A stretch of 64,000 nt of DNA from CAYJFD01 sp964369605 (GTDB lineage Bacteria > Bacteroidota > Bacteroidia > Bacteroidales > UBA932): the NCBI GenBank assembly GCA_964369605.1, contig CAYJFD010000002.1, forward strand, positions 1-64,000, given 5' to 3'. This document shows, one piece after another, positions 47,906-57,053 of this stretch (its first letter is position 1; the number at the start of each line of letters is the position of its first letter). Under the pieces are notes generated by a model. That model did no database searches and was not told the DNA's origin. It was given only the letters and a program-made list of their open reading frames with translations. Made by a program: the position numbers and the translations under genes.

Positions 47906-49201
47906 ATGTATCACAAGATTATTGAATTAATAAAACAAGAAGTAAAGCCTGCACTTGGATGTACAGAACCTATTGCAGTAGCTTTAGCTGTAGCAAAGAG
48001 TGTAGAATCACTAGGCCAAAAACCTGAAAAAATAAGCGTTGAAGTAAGTGCGAACATACTGAAAAATGGTATGGGAGTAGGTATTCCTGGCACAGGTATG
48101 ACTGGTTTATATATTGCGATAGCGCTCGGTGCTATATGTGGAAAGTCTGAGTACAAATTAGAGGTCCTAAAAGATGCTAAGGCAGAGGATGTAAGCAAGG
48201 CCAAGGAGATGGTTGAGCAAGGTAGAATCGAGATAACTCTGGCTGACACTCCTGAAAAGCTTTATATTAAGGCCTTCTCAACAAGTGGCACTAACTCAGG
48301 CGAAGCTATTATCGCTACTAGTCACGATAGAATTATCAGTGCTAGTACAAATGGGACAGAATATTTCAAGCTAGGTGCTAGTGATAGCTCTACAAACACC
48401 CAAGACTCTTCTGCTGCTACTCTGGATCCTGATTTTGCACGTAAAATCACAGTTAAGCAAATATATGATTTCGCACTTAATGCAGACTTTAATGATATAA
48501 AGTTCGTACTGGACTGTGTTAAACTAAATATGGCTCTTGTAGAGGAAGGTCTAAGCAAGGACTCAGGATTAATGGTTGGAAAAACAATCAATAACAATAA
48601 TAATACATCTATTTTCGGTGACAGCCTTATGTCTTATGCTATGGCTGCGACTGCGGCTGCGTCAGATGCGAGAATGTCAGGGTCTATGCTTCCAGCAATG
48701 TCAAACTCTGGAAGTGGAAATCAAGGCATCACCGTTACCGTTCCTGTTATTGCGGCAGCAAAAAAACTTGGAGCAAGTGAAGAAACTCTAGCTAGAGCAC
48801 TAACTATCAGCCACCTTGTAGCTATACACATCAAAGGTTATCTAGGTAAATTATCAGCACTTTGCGGCTGCGTTATAGCATCTACAGGTTCATCTTGTGG
48901 TATCATCTACCTGAACTCAGGCAGTTACGAGCAGATGTGCTATGCTATTAAAAATATGGTAGGTAATCTTACAGGAATGGTTTGTGATGGAGCAAAAGTT
49001 GGTTGTGCATTAAAGGTAGCAACTGGTGTTTCTTCTGCGGTACAGTCTGCTGCTCTTGCACTAAATAACATCTGCATATCTTCTAACGACGGTATAATTG
49101 ATGATGATGTTGAGAAAACTATCGAAAATTTAGGTAAGGTAGGGTCACTAGGTATGCAAAAGACAGACGAGCTGATTCTTGATATTATGGTAAACGGTTA
49201 A
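47906..49201 (+). CDS. L-cysteine desulfidase / serine dehydratase-alpha-like protein (UPF0597)
   Basis: A 431-residue protein starting at ATG 47906 (MYHKIIELIKQEVKPALGC); the open frame reaches a little further upstream, but that part overlaps the promoter. It belongs to the CyuA/CdsB family, related to the alpha chain of iron-sulfur serine dehydratase. Conserved parts are ALGCTEPIAVALA (about 16-28), GMGVGIPGTGMTG (about 53-65), SGNQGITVTVPV (about 275-286) and LCGCVIASTGSSCGI (about 316-330), with cysteines suited to a 4Fe-4S cluster. The likely reaction is cysteine to pyruvate, ammonia and sulfide. Serine as substrate is the alternative. Confidence 0.85.
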   Translation: MYHKIIELIKQEVKPALGCTEPIAVALAVAKSVESLGQKPEKISVEVSANILKNGMGVGIPGTGMTGLYIAIALGAICGKSEYKLEVLKDAKAEDVSKAKEMVEQGRIEITLADTPEKLYIKAFSTSGTNSGEAIIATSHDRIISASTNGTEYFKLGASDSSTNTQDSSAATLDPDFARKITVKQIYDFALNADFNDIKFVLDCVKLNMALVEEGLSKDSGLMVGKTINNNNNTSIFGDSLMSYAMAATAAASDARMSGSMLPAMSNSGSGNQGITVTVPVIAAAKKLGASEETLARALTISHLVAIHIKGYLGKLSALCGCVIASTGSSCGIIYLNSGSYEQMCYAIKNMVGNLTGMVCDGAKVGCALKVATGVSSAVQSAALALNNICISSNDGIIDDDVEKTIENLGKVGSLGMQKTDELILDIMVNG

Positions 49202-49220
49202 TCCCATTTATATCCGTATA

Positions 49221-49775
49221 ATGAACGAACAAACTAAATCATTTGCTCATAAGCTTGCTTTAAATATTTTGTCTCACTGCAAGAGTCTAAATTTTCTAGA
49301 ACACTCATTCTATGATGTTGAAGATCTAGATGAACTATGGCGCAAGTCTGCACCTGAATATATGGTCAATGCAGTACCAGAATTTAAGGACTACCCTATT
49401 GTCAGCATAGCTTGGGCTTGCTACTTTGGTATGGCTGCGGCACACTTCTGGGATCTAGATTGGATTAAATATTCTAAAAAGGAATGTCTTTACTCTTACA
49501 TAAGAGATGTAAGGGGCTTTGACTATATGGATGATTACATCTTATACGAACTTTTAGAACTTAATAAAGGGGGAAAAGAAGCTAAAGAACTTATCGCACT
49601 AATCGACAGTGCTAGCTTGCTAACTCTCAGTGCTCTGAAAAAAGAAGAGAGTGAGGCACAAAGTATTAATGCCTTCTACCTTTTCGCAGCAAGTACAGAA
49701 GTATTTTTTAAACTTGGCTACAGCCTTCACCTACAACGTATAGGCTACAAAATGCAAATGATCTCAGGCTCCTAA
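49221..49775 (+). CDS. Conserved hypothetical soluble protein
   Basis: A 184-residue, mostly helical protein of no recognised function. It has no signal peptide; the aromatic-rich stretch FKDYPIVSIAWACYFGMAAAHFWDLDW (given as two parts: FKDYPIVSIAWACY and FGMAAAHFWDLDW, about 65-91) could be a buried core or a short membrane contact. A second notable segment is AFYLFAASTEVFFKLGYSLH (about 153-172). It follows the cysteine desulfidase gene by 19 bases, so it is likely to be in the same transcript. It is closed by a strong terminator. The function may be linked to the desulfidase but nothing proves it. Confidence 0.75.
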   Translation: MNEQTKSFAHKLALNILSHCKSLNFLEHSFYDVEDLDELWRKSAPEYMVNAVPEFKDYPIVSIAWACYFGMAAAHFWDLDWIKYSKKECLYSYIRDVRGFDYMDDYILYELLELNKGGKEAKELIALIDSASLLTLSALKKEESEAQSINAFYLFAASTEVFFKLGYSLHLQRIGYKMQMISGS

Positions 49776-49793
49776 GTTTTTTATAAATATATA

Positions 49794-49826
49794 AATAAAT
49801 CCCATCAAATTTTGATGGGATTTATT
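49794..49826. terminator. Bidirectional terminator
   Basis: AATAAATCCCATCAAA (49794-49809) and TTTGATGGGATTTATT (49811-49826) are perfect 16-base complements around a single base. The hairpin is flanked by A- and T-rich runs, between the convergent hypothetical gene and the start-less minus-strand frame. Confidence 0.8.
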
Positions 49827-49839
49827 ATTTTAATGAGCT

Positions 49840-50223
49840 CTACTTACTTCTCTCGTAGTGTTCTTGGGTTATAGTATATATATACTTCTTAGCTTCGTAA
49901 TCTATAGGTGGAACCATAATATTACCCTTTACCCCATCGCGATAATACCACAATTCCTTTTTATCTGGGAAGACTAGCTTAACAGAATCTGCATGCACAA
50001 GTGAGGCATCTGGCCCCTCATACGTAGTTAAGGTATGATGATACTTAAATTCTAGGGATTCTTTCGATTTAAGAGTCCAAGTATGCTCAAAATATTCACG
50101 GCTTCCTGCCCTAACTTTTTCTTCCCATGCTACAAATTTAATTATTTGTTTCCTAACTTCATCTGCAATCTGCAGATTGGGTAGGTAACTCCAGTAGGTA
50201 ACTCCAGGAATTGTAATGTATTT
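49840..50223 (-). pseudogene. Start-less 127-codon open frame behind the prenyltransferase stop
   Basis: On the minus strand the codon after the UAG stop of the prenyltransferase (50226-50224) begins an uninterrupted frame of 127 sense codons, ending at TAG 49840. It begins KYITIPGVTYWSYLPNLQIA and ends QEHYERSK. The composition is protein-like (WYYRDGVKGN, FPDKKELWYY) with no internal stops, yet no ATG occurs before about residue 103, and GTG/TTG only late. It is in the same frame as the prenyltransferase. A perfect 13-base tandem duplication (GTAGGTAACTCCA, 50181-50206) lies near its 5' end and would shift a frame. It is best read as a truncated gene; translation by stop readthrough is the alternative. 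It accounts for most of the interval 49776-50223. Confidence 0.55.
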
Positions 50224-51075
50224 CTACCCTAAAGAATCAATTATAGTAAAGAGTGCAAAGAGGATAGATGCGAGACCATTCGTGGTGAAAAAGGCAGCAT
50301 TCAATCTTTTTAAATCGTGCGGACTAATCAGCAAATGTTGGACTAATAATAGAAGAGAGAAGATACTAGCACCTAGTATATAGAAACTTGAAAGCTGTGC
50401 TTCAAAATAAAACCACACTAATAAAAAAGGGATTATCGCATGTAAAAACGAAGATATCCAGAATGCCTTTACCTTGCCAAATCTTGCTGGGATGGAGCAT
50501 AAGCCTTGTTTTTTATCAAAGTCCTCATCTGAAAGAGAATAAAGAATGTCAAATCCACTCACCCATAAAAGAACTACTAGCGATAAAATTAATATGTGTA
50601 GAGGGATACTACTAGGATCTAAAGCTAGGTAGGCTGCCGATGGAGCTATGGACAGGGCTAGGCCCAATACAAAATGGCATAGCCAGGTAAACCTCTTTGT
50701 TAAGCTATACCCCAGAATTACCATTAAAGCTAGGGGAGATAAATACAAACAGGTTGTATTAATAAAATAAGCTACAATCATAAAAGCACTGGCATTTAAA
50801 ATTGTAAATGTTAATGCTTTTTTAGGGCTTATCACTCCTGAGGGTATCTCTCTTGAACTTGTTCTAGGATTAAGTGCATCTATATCTCTATCGATATAAC
50901 GATTGAAGCCCATGGCTGCATTTCTAGCGAAGACTAAAGCTAGTAATACATATATAAACAACATACACGAAAAGTCTTGCTCTCCACTACTCCAGGCTAA
51001 AACAAAACCTATTAGAGCAAATGGAAGAGCAAATACCGTATGTGAAAATTTGACTAATTTCGCGTATGCTAACAT
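50224..51075 (-). CDS. UbiA-type prenyltransferase (probable MqnP)
   Basis: A 283-residue membrane prenyltransferase with about eight hydrophobic helices. The first aspartate motif is NRYIDRDIDALNPRTSSRE (about 59-77) and the second SLSDEDFDKKQGLCSIPARF (about 183-202); both bind Mg-prenyl diphosphate. The sequence resembles the UbiA-like enzymes annotated as 4-hydroxybenzoate polyprenyltransferase, which in futalosine-pathway organisms attach the isoprenoid tail (MqnP). Because mqnA is in the same window and no ubiquinone genes are seen, a menaquinone role is the better guess. It starts one base after pheT ends. The frame continues beyond its UAG stop. Confidence 0.85.
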   Translation of the reverse strand: MLAYAKLVKFSHTVFALPFALIGFVLAWSSGEQDFSCMLFIYVLLALVFARNAAMGFNRYIDRDIDALNPRTSSREIPSGVISPKKALTFTILNASAFMIVAYFINTTCLYLSPLALMVILGYSLTKRFTWLCHFVLGLALSIAPSAAYLALDPSSIPLHILILSLVVLLWVSGFDILYSLSDEDFDKKQGLCSIPARFGKVKAFWISSFLHAIIPFLLVWFYFEAQLSSFYILGASIFSLLLLVQHLLISPHDLKRLNAAFFTTNGLASILFALFTIIDSLG

Positions 51076-51076
51076 C

Positions 51077-53524
51077 TTATCTTAGTACAGCTCCAAACTG
51101 ATGTTGAAACGAAGATAGTATTTTAGATACTACTTGATCTATTTGTTTATCAGTTAGTGTTTTTTCCATATCCTGGAATACAAAACTTAGAGCGTATTGT
51201 TTCTTGTCTGAAGGAATTTTATCCCCCTTGTAAACATCAAATAATCCTACACTCTTTAATAAGCGCTTCTCTGTTGAAAGGGCCGCTTTTCTTAACTGAG
51301 AGAATGTAACACCCTGATCTAGTAGTAAGGCTAAATCACGTCTAACTGCAGGGAATTTAGGTAGTTCCTTATATAGTACCTTATGCTTTCTATATAGGCT
51401 TAATAATAAATCCCAGTTAATATCACAGGCAAATACTGTTGCTTTTATATCACACTTCTTTAAGATCTTTGGTGCTACTACTCCTATAGTAACAAAATCT
51501 TTTCCATTTAACTTATATATTAAACCCTCACTATAAAGGTCAGCTGGTGCTTCTTGAGTTTCGAAGTTATAAAGATTTATACCAAAACGTTTTAATAAAA
51601 GCTCAACATATCCCTTTAGAGTAAAATAATGCCCTACTCCTGATGTGTTTCTCCACGCTGTCTCACCCTTTCCAGTCATCATTATTTGAAGATGAGCCTG
51701 CTCACTGTATGCCTTCTGAGTCGTTGCATCTTTTTCTGGAGAATAAAAATATACATTACCGAACTCGAAGATTTTTAAATTAGATGTTTGTCTTTTTATA
51801 TTGTATTCAACTGTTTCTAAACCAGAGAATAACAAAGTTTGTCTCATCACATTTAGGTCATTACTTAAAGGATTCATAATCCTTACCATATTTTCCTCTT
51901 TGTAAGTCTCTAAACCTGCATAATAGTCTCCCTTTGTTAGAGAATTACTCATACACTCTACGAATCCGTTAGCCACTAGAAGTTCAGATGCTGTCGCAAG
52001 TATCTGCTCTGGATCTGGTTTTGGAGAAGCATTTATCGAAGCCTTTAATGTAGTTGGAAGTTCGATGTTGTTATATCCATAAATTCTTAATATGTCTTCA
52101 ACGACATCGCACTCTCTATAAACATCTACTCTATAGGCAGGAACACTTACTTCAACGATCTCGCCCTCATTCGATATGATCTCAAACTCGAGGTGCTTAA
52201 GTATGGATAATATGTCACTATGAGGGATGTCCTTTCCTATGAATTTCTGAATTCTGGTTAGATTAAGGCTCACCTTATTTAACTCCACTGCCTCTGGGTA
52301 AAACTCCTGTAATTCGCCTACGATCTGTGCAGAAGCATATTCTTGAAACATAAGGGCAGCTCTTTTTGCTATATTCATAGCTAAAGTTGGGTCTACTCCC
52401 CTTTCATATCTAAATGATGCATCCGTCTTTATTCCGTGTCTTTTTGACGTCTTACGAACAGAAACTGGATTAAAATAAGCACTCTCAAGGAATACATTTG
52501 TTGTACTATCTGATATGCCTGAGTCCTCACCTCCGAATACACCAGCTATACACATTGGTTTTTCAGCATCGCAGATCATTAGATCCTCAGATGATAAAGT
52601 TCTTTCGATTCCATCTAAAGTCTTGAATTTAGTACCTTCCTCGCACTTTCTAACTACGACCTTAGATCCAGCGATCTTATCTGCGTCAAAAGCGTGCAAT
52701 GGTTGGCCCATTTCAAACATCAGATAATTAGTTATATCGACGATGTTATTAATTGGCTTTAAGCCTATAGATAGAAGCAGCTTTTGAAGCCACTCTGGTG
52801 ATGGCCCTACTTTCACATTTGTAAATGTTAAACCTACATATCTTGGAGCTGCCTCTGGGCTATGAACTTCTACAGGAATAGCCTGTCCTTGAGCTTGTTT
52901 GAATTCACTTACATCTGGAAGAGTTAGATCTCCTCCCATATTGTTAAATTTCAAATATGCAGCTAGATCACGAGCTACTCCTATATGAGAAGCAGCATCT
53001 ATTCTATTTGGTGTAAGTCCTATAGATAAAATAGTATCTGTTGCTAGGTTCAAGTAATCTTTTGCCGCTGTGCCTGGTACTGCATTATGATCTAAGACCA
53101 TAATTCCATCGTGAGAATTTCCTAGTCCTAATTCATCTTCAGCACAGATCATTCCATGAGATTCAATACCTCTCATCTTAGATTTCTTTATCTTAAACTC
53201 ACCACCCTTATCATCACTTAAAACTGTCCCTATCGTTGCGACTAGCACCTTCTGTCCCTTAGCGACATTTGCTGCACCACACACTACCTGAATCGTTTCC
53301 TCTTGGCCTATGTTAAGTTTTGTTACGTGCAGATGGTCTGAATCAGGGTGATCCTCACACTCTAAGACCTCAGCCACCATAACTCCCTTTAGTCCACCTG
53401 GGATTTCTTCTACAACTTCCATATCCTCCACTTCAAGACCTATGGATGTTAAAATATCTGCTAGCTTTTCAGCAGTTAGATCAAAAGCTACGTATTGCTT
53501 TAACCAATTATATGATATATTCAT
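51077..53524 (-). CDS. pheT: Phenylalanyl-tRNA synthetase beta subunit
   Basis: An 815-residue subunit of the alpha2-beta2 synthetase. In order: N-terminal B1 region, EMAP-type tRNA-binding domain (VMVAEVLECEDHPDSDHLHV, about 48-67), B3/B4 editing domain (about 210-390, with GQPLHAFDADKI), B5 DNA-binding-like domain (about 405-475), the catalytic-like core (about 490-690) and the C-terminal anticodon-binding FDX-ACB domain starting FPAVRRDLALLLD (about 722). The length is normal. pheS is not adjacent. It lies 6 bases after ftsY and one before the prenyltransferase. Confidence 0.96.
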   Translation of the reverse strand: MNISYNWLKQYVAFDLTAEKLADILTSIGLEVEDMEVVEEIPGGLKGVMVAEVLECEDHPDSDHLHVTKLNIGQEETIQVVCGAANVAKGQKVLVATIGTVLSDDKGGEFKIKKSKMRGIESHGMICAEDELGLGNSHDGIMVLDHNAVPGTAAKDYLNLATDTILSIGLTPNRIDAASHIGVARDLAAYLKFNNMGGDLTLPDVSEFKQAQGQAIPVEVHSPEAAPRYVGLTFTNVKVGPSPEWLQKLLLSIGLKPINNIVDITNYLMFEMGQPLHAFDADKIAGSKVVVRKCEEGTKFKTLDGIERTLSSEDLMICDAEKPMCIAGVFGGEDSGISDSTTNVFLESAYFNPVSVRKTSKRHGIKTDASFRYERGVDPTLAMNIAKRAALMFQEYASAQIVGELQEFYPEAVELNKVSLNLTRIQKFIGKDIPHSDILSILKHLEFEIISNEGEIVEVSVPAYRVDVYRECDVVEDILRIYGYNNIELPTTLKASINASPKPDPEQILATASELLVANGFVECMSNSLTKGDYYAGLETYKEENMVRIMNPLSNDLNVMRQTLLFSGLETVEYNIKRQTSNLKIFEFGNVYFYSPEKDATTQKAYSEQAHLQIMMTGKGETAWRNTSGVGHYFTLKGYVELLLKRFGINLYNFETQEAPADLYSEGLIYKLNGKDFVTIGVVAPKILKKCDIKATVFACDINWDLLLSLYRKHKVLYKELPKFPAVRRDLALLLDQGVTFSQLRKAALSTEKRLLKSVGLFDVYKGDKIPSDKKQYALSFVFQDMEKTLTDKQIDQVVSKILSSFQHQFGAVLR

Positions 53525-53530
53525 TTCTTA

Positions 53531-54523
53531 TTAATTTATCTCTTTATCGAAAATTGACTCAACAAAAGTCTTCTTATTAAATAATTGCAAATCTTCTATC
53601 TTCTCACCTACTCCTATGAATTTAACAGGAACATTTAATTGATCCGATATCCCTATTACTACTCCTCCCCTCGCTGTTCCATCTAATTTAGTTATAGCTA
53701 AAGATGTTACATCTGTAGCCTTGCTAAATTCTTTTGCTTGTAAAAAGGCGTTCTGGCCTGTTGAACCATCTAAGACTAATAAGACTTCGTGTGGTGCATC
53801 TGGTATTACCTTTCTCATCACATTCCTAATTTTAGTTAACTCATTCATAAGATTAACCTTATTATGAAGTCTTCCTGCAGTATCTATTAGAACAACATCT
53901 GCACCCTGTGCTTTTGCAGAAGACAGAGTATCAAAGGCTACAGAGGCAGGGTCTGCACCTGTACCTTGTTTTATAATTGTAACTCCAGCTCTTTTGCTCC
54001 AAACCTCTAACTGCTCCACCGCTGCTGCCCTAAAAGTATCTGCTGCACCTATGACAACTTCCTTTCCAGAATTTTTTAGGAGTGAAGCTAGTTTCCCTAT
54101 CGTGGTAGTTTTTCCTGCACCATTAACTCCGACTATCATCATTACATAAGGTTTTTTTGAGAAATCAAAAGGCTCAGTTAACTGATTCTCGTGCTGGTCT
54201 GCATTAATTAAGGAAGATATCTCCTGCTTGAGAATATCATAAATCTCAGCAGTATTCATATATTTATCCTTAGCAACTCTCTCTTCAAGTAAGTCGATTA
54301 TCTTCAATGTAGTATCCACTCCTATATCAGATGCGATAAGTGCATCCTCTAATTCATCCAGAATCTGATCGTCGATTACTGTCTTTCCAGCTACTGCTCT
54401 TGATATTTTCTCGAAGAACCCTCTTTTAGTTTTCTTCATTCCCTCGTCAAGGTTCTTCTTCTCCACTTCAAGGAGCTTCTTTTCCTCTTCCTGATTTTTA
54501 TTTTTTTTCCAAAAAAAAGCCAT
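53531..54523 (-). CDS. ftsY: Signal recognition particle receptor FtsY
   Basis: A 330-residue SRP GTPase. The start is placed at ATG 54523 (MAFFWKKNKNQ), since the extra upstream residues of the longer frame overlap the predicted promoter. A short charged N-terminal part is followed by the N domain (helices to about 115) and G domain: GVNGAGKTTTIGKLA (about 130-144), ADTFRAAAVEQL (about 161), DTAGRLHNK (about 215) and TKLDGTARGG (about 273). It receives ribosome-SRP complexes at the membrane. It is co-directional with pheT, which follows after 6 bases. Confidence 0.95.
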   Translation of the reverse strand: MAFFWKKNKNQEEEKKLLEVEKKNLDEGMKKTKRGFFEKISRAVAGKTVIDDQILDELEDALIASDIGVDTTLKIIDLLEERVAKDKYMNTAEIYDILKQEISSLINADQHENQLTEPFDFSKKPYVMMIVGVNGAGKTTTIGKLASLLKNSGKEVVIGAADTFRAAAVEQLEVWSKRAGVTIIKQGTGADPASVAFDTLSSAKAQGADVVLIDTAGRLHNKVNLMNELTKIRNVMRKVIPDAPHEVLLVLDGSTGQNAFLQAKEFSKATDVTSLAITKLDGTARGGVVIGISDQLNVPVKFIGVGEKIEDLQLFNKKTFVESIFDKEIN

Positions 54524-54544
54524 AATTCTTATTTTTATAACTGA

Positions 54545-54576
54545 CAAATATACATAAAATATTAAAAACAAACCAA
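54545..54576 (-). promoter_or_regulatory. Predicted promoter of ftsY-pheT-prenyltransferase
   Basis: On the minus strand TTG (54576-54574), 21 bases and TATATTTG (54552-54545) match the consensus, 21 bases before the ftsY start and just after a terminator. Confidence 0.6.
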
Positions 54577-54587
54577 TATAGTGTATA

Positions 54588-54619
54588 TAAAAAAAGCATC
54601 ACCCACTAGGGTAATGCTT
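54588..54619 (-). terminator. Intrinsic terminator after the rpmB-rpmG-DUF4295 operon
   Basis: On the minus strand AAGCATTACCC (54619-54609) pairs with GGGTGATGCTT (54604-54594) around TAGT, allowing one G-U pair, and is followed by a run of T. It separates the ribosomal genes from ftsY. Confidence 0.85.
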
Positions 54620-54641
54620 GATCTATATTATCTCGAGGAAA

Positions 54642-54803
54642 TTACTTCTTTGAGAAGAAATCCTTAGTTTGATCAACTGGAACATTTTCTTCTTTGAAGA
54701 TATAAGAACCTGTTCTTTCTGACTTATCCATACGGATACACTTAACAGTGTTTCTCTTTGCAGCTCTGTCGCCGCTGAAGGTTGCTACCGCTTTCTTTGC
54801 CAT
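54642..54803 (-). CDS. DUF4295 small basic protein
   Basis: A 53-residue gene. The product starts MAKKAVATFSGDRAAKRNTV, contains a CIRMDKSERTGSYIF strand region, and ends KDFFSKK. This is the DUF4295 family, a tiny basic protein that in Bacteroidota is nearly always encoded after rpmB and rpmG. From its charge, size and neighbours it is probably ribosome-associated; that is inference. The start is 18 bases after the rpmG stop and a terminator follows its own stop. Confidence 0.9.
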   Translation of the reverse strand: MAKKAVATFSGDRAAKRNTVKCIRMDKSERTGSYIFKEENVPVDQTKDFFSKK

Positions 54804-54821
54804 AGTATATAAATATTATAA

Positions 54822-55010
54822 TTATTTAATTTCTTTATGAACAGTAACTTTTCTTAGATAAGGATTGTATTTCTTACGCTCTAATCTATCAGTTGTGTTC
54901 TTTTTATTCTTTGTAGTGATATATCTTGAAATTCCTGGTACACCACTTTCTCTTTGTTCAGTACATTCAAGGATTACTTGAATTCTATTACCTTTAGCTT
55001 TCTTTGACAT
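54822..55010 (-). CDS. rpmG: 50S ribosomal protein L33
   Basis: A 62-residue L33. It begins [19 protein letters not shown] and contains [18 protein letters not shown] and [18 protein letters not shown], as in Bacteroidota L33. Only one cysteine of the zinc-ribbon form is left (in LECTEQ), so this is the cysteine-poor, zinc-independent type. It lies 6 bases after rpmB. Confidence 0.96.
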   Translation of the reverse strand: MSKKAKGNRIQVILECTEQRESGVPGISRYITTKNKKNTTDRLERKKYNPYLRKVTVHKEIK

Positions 55011-55016
55011 ATCTAA

Positions 55017-55259
55017 TTACACTAATTTGATTAAACCTTTAGCCTCAGCGCTTTTTAATGCAGCCTTAAGACCATTCTTATTAATTGTTCTCATACCAGC
55101 TACTGTTACTCTTAAAGTAATATATCTTTGCTCGTCTTCTAACCAAAATCTCTTAGTTTTTAGGTTTGGAGCAAACTCGCGCTTTGTACGACGCTTAGAA
55201 TGGGAAACATTGTTTCCAATCATTCTTTTCTTTCCTGTTACTTGACAAACTCTTGCCAT
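55017..55259 (-). CDS. rpmB: 50S ribosomal protein L28
   Basis: An 80-residue L28: MARVCQVTGKKRMIGNNVSH is the diagnostic start, followed by SKRRTKREFAPNLKTKRFW and a C-terminal VAGMRTINKNGLKAALK. It is first in the rpmB-rpmG-DUF4295 operon, with a predicted promoter 41 bases upstream. Confidence 0.97.
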   Translation of the reverse strand: MARVCQVTGKKRMIGNNVSHSKRRTKREFAPNLKTKRFWLEDEQRYITLRVTVAGMRTINKNGLKAALKSAEAKGLIKLV

Positions 55260-55299
55260 TATATTCGTAATTTTATTATTATTCTACAATATCGGGGTG

Positions 55300-55331
55300 C
55301 AAATATCCCCTTTTTTTCTCAATTATGCAAA
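55300..55331 (-). promoter_or_regulatory. Predicted promoter of rpmB-rpmG-DUF4295
   Basis: On the minus strand TTTG (55331-55328), 20 bases and GATATTTG (55307-55300) match the consensus except for the first base of the -7 box. It starts 3 bases past the lepB stop. Confidence 0.5.
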
Positions 55332-55333
55332 TT

Positions 55334-56674
55334 TTATATAAAGTTTAAGATCCTATCCCATCGTATATTACGAGGAAATGATCTATCTTTATCTGAAGAG
55401 AACCATATTACTTTAGGTTTACCTACTATGTGTGTTTCTGGAACAAAACCCCAATATCTTGAATCTAGAGAGTTGTGCCTATTATCACCCATCATAAAAT
55501 AGTAGTCCTGAGTAATTGTATAGATATCAGTAAGTTCACCATTTATATAAATTTGACCTTCTTTCACCTCTAACTTATCTCCTTGATAAGTTGTGATTAG
55601 TCTCTCATATAAAGGTAGGTTTTCAAGTGTCAAAGCTATTTCGTCACCCTTAGCCGGAATGTAAATCGGCCCATAATTATCTCTTGTCCATTTTGTATCT
55701 TGTACATAAGGGAAAATTCGCAAATACGAATCTGGATAATCAGGTGGATAATTATCTATTATCCTTTCACAACTTACAACATTTGGTAGGGCAGCTATTT
55801 TCTCAGCAGCTTCTTGGTCTAAGGTAATTTGCTCATAACCTGGTAAATTTGAGTTAAAGTAAGTGAACCTTGGGTTTACACCTAATTTATCTAAAACTAT
55901 AGGATTAATCGCTGTACCATTAGTCTGAACTGTATAAGTAAACTCTAAAGAAGAATAAGAATCTTTTTTTATCCCGTTCACATAAACATAGCCATCTTTA
56001 ATTTGGAGACTATCTCCTCCAACAGCTACGCAACGTTTAACGTAATTATCTATCTTATCTATAGGCCTTGTAATTATTGGACCATAGTTTCTTACAGTAT
56101 ACTCTTTTCCGCTCATTCTTACGCTTTCATAGTAATCATCCATAGGAGCCTTCTTTAGTACGGTATCACCGTGAGGCCATGAAAAAACTACTATATCTTC
56201 GCGCTTAACTTCTGAGAATCCCTTTAATCTTTTATAATCTAGCTTTATTAGGTCAGAATATGATTTTCCACCTAAAGGAGTAGTGTTGTGCATAAAAGGA
56301 AGGGATAGTGGTCTTTGAGGGACTCTAGTACCAAAAGCGAGTTTGCTAACAAATAAATAGTCTCCTGTCATAAGCGTACGCTCCATAGAGGAAGTAGGGA
56401 TTACATAAGACTGGATAAAGAAGATATTAATGAAGGGAACTACTATTAGTCCGAAGATAAGAGCGTCCATCCATTCATAGAAGACGTTTTTCTTTTCTCC
56501 TTCTTTATAATCCTTCTTCCAGAACTGCCACTTTACTTTCTTAGTAATATTGTTATCGAAAATTACTACAAGGCCTAATAGCCAAAAGTAACTTCCGAGC
56601 CATATCACCCAGAGAGTATAAAGTACAGCCCATAAGCCGAACTTAAACCATTTATTATTTAGAAACTCTTTCAT
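55334..56674 (-). CDS. lepB: Signal peptidase I
   Basis: A 446-residue membrane serine protease that removes signal peptides. Two N-terminal hydrophobic segments (about 11-40) and a third (about 71-90) precede the catalytic serine in VIPTSSMERTL (S96). The general-base lysine is in NYVKRCVAVGGDSL (about residue 213), and the late MMGDNRHNSLDSRYWGFV (about 400-417) is conserved box E. The large region between is an extended periplasmic domain usual in Bacteroidota and explains the greater length than E. coli LepB (about 324). It is the last gene of the thrS-infC-rpmI-rplT row, 16 bases after rplT. Confidence 0.94.
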   Translation of the reverse strand: MKEFLNNKWFKFGLWAVLYTLWVIWLGSYFWLLGLVVIFDNNITKKVKWQFWKKDYKEGEKKNVFYEWMDALIFGLIVVPFINIFFIQSYVIPTSSMERTLMTGDYLFVSKLAFGTRVPQRPLSLPFMHNTTPLGGKSYSDLIKLDYKRLKGFSEVKREDIVVFSWPHGDTVLKKAPMDDYYESVRMSGKEYTVRNYGPIITRPIDKIDNYVKRCVAVGGDSLQIKDGYVYVNGIKKDSYSSLEFTYTVQTNGTAINPIVLDKLGVNPRFTYFNSNLPGYEQITLDQEAAEKIAALPNVVSCERIIDNYPPDYPDSYLRIFPYVQDTKWTRDNYGPIYIPAKGDEIALTLENLPLYERLITTYQGDKLEVKEGQIYINGELTDIYTITQDYYFMMGDNRHNSLDSRYWGFVPETHIVGKPKVIWFSSDKDRSFPRNIRWDRILNFI

Positions 56675-56690
56675 TGATAATTCTAGTGGA

Positions 56691-57035
56691 CTATCTTACT
56701 GAGTTCAGGATTGCATCAAATGCTTGTGGGTTGTTCATCGCTAAGTCAGCAAGAACTTTACGGTTAAGACCTACGTTGTTCTTGTGGATAGCACCCATGA
56801 ATTGAGAATAATTCATTCCTCTTTCTCTGGCAGCTGCATTAATACGCTGAATCCAAAGAGCTCTGAACTCGCGCTTCTTAGCTTTACGGTCACGGTAAGC
56901 ATAAGTCAAACCTTTCTCATAGGTATTCTTAGCTACTGTCCAGACATTTTTACGTGATAGGAAATTACCACGCGTCTTTTTAAGAATTTTTTTACGGCGT
57001 GCTCTTGAAGCAACCGAATTTACCGATCTTGGCAT
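56691..57035 (-). CDS. rplT: 50S ribosomal protein L20
   Basis: A 114-residue L20, starting [20 protein letters not shown]. The very basic N-terminal arm binds 23S r[23 protein letters not shown] (about 50-69) and [19 protein letters not shown] (about 93-111) are conserved. It also serves as a translational repressor of its own operon in several bacteria. Here a structured leader lies directly upstream. Confidence 0.97.
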   Translation of the reverse strand: MPRSVNSVASRARRKKILKKTRGNFLSRKNVWTVAKNTYEKGLTYAYRDRKAKKREFRALWIQRINAAARERGMNYSQFMGAIHKNNVGLNRKVLADLAMNNPQAFDAILNSVR

Positions 57036-57053
57036 ACTTTTTTTGATTTTTAA

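Noticed and set aside
49840..51075. UAG recoded as an amino acid genome-wide
   Set aside because: Several well-defined genes in the window end in TAG at their expected length (for example the TolC-like, pstB and hexosamine kinase genes).
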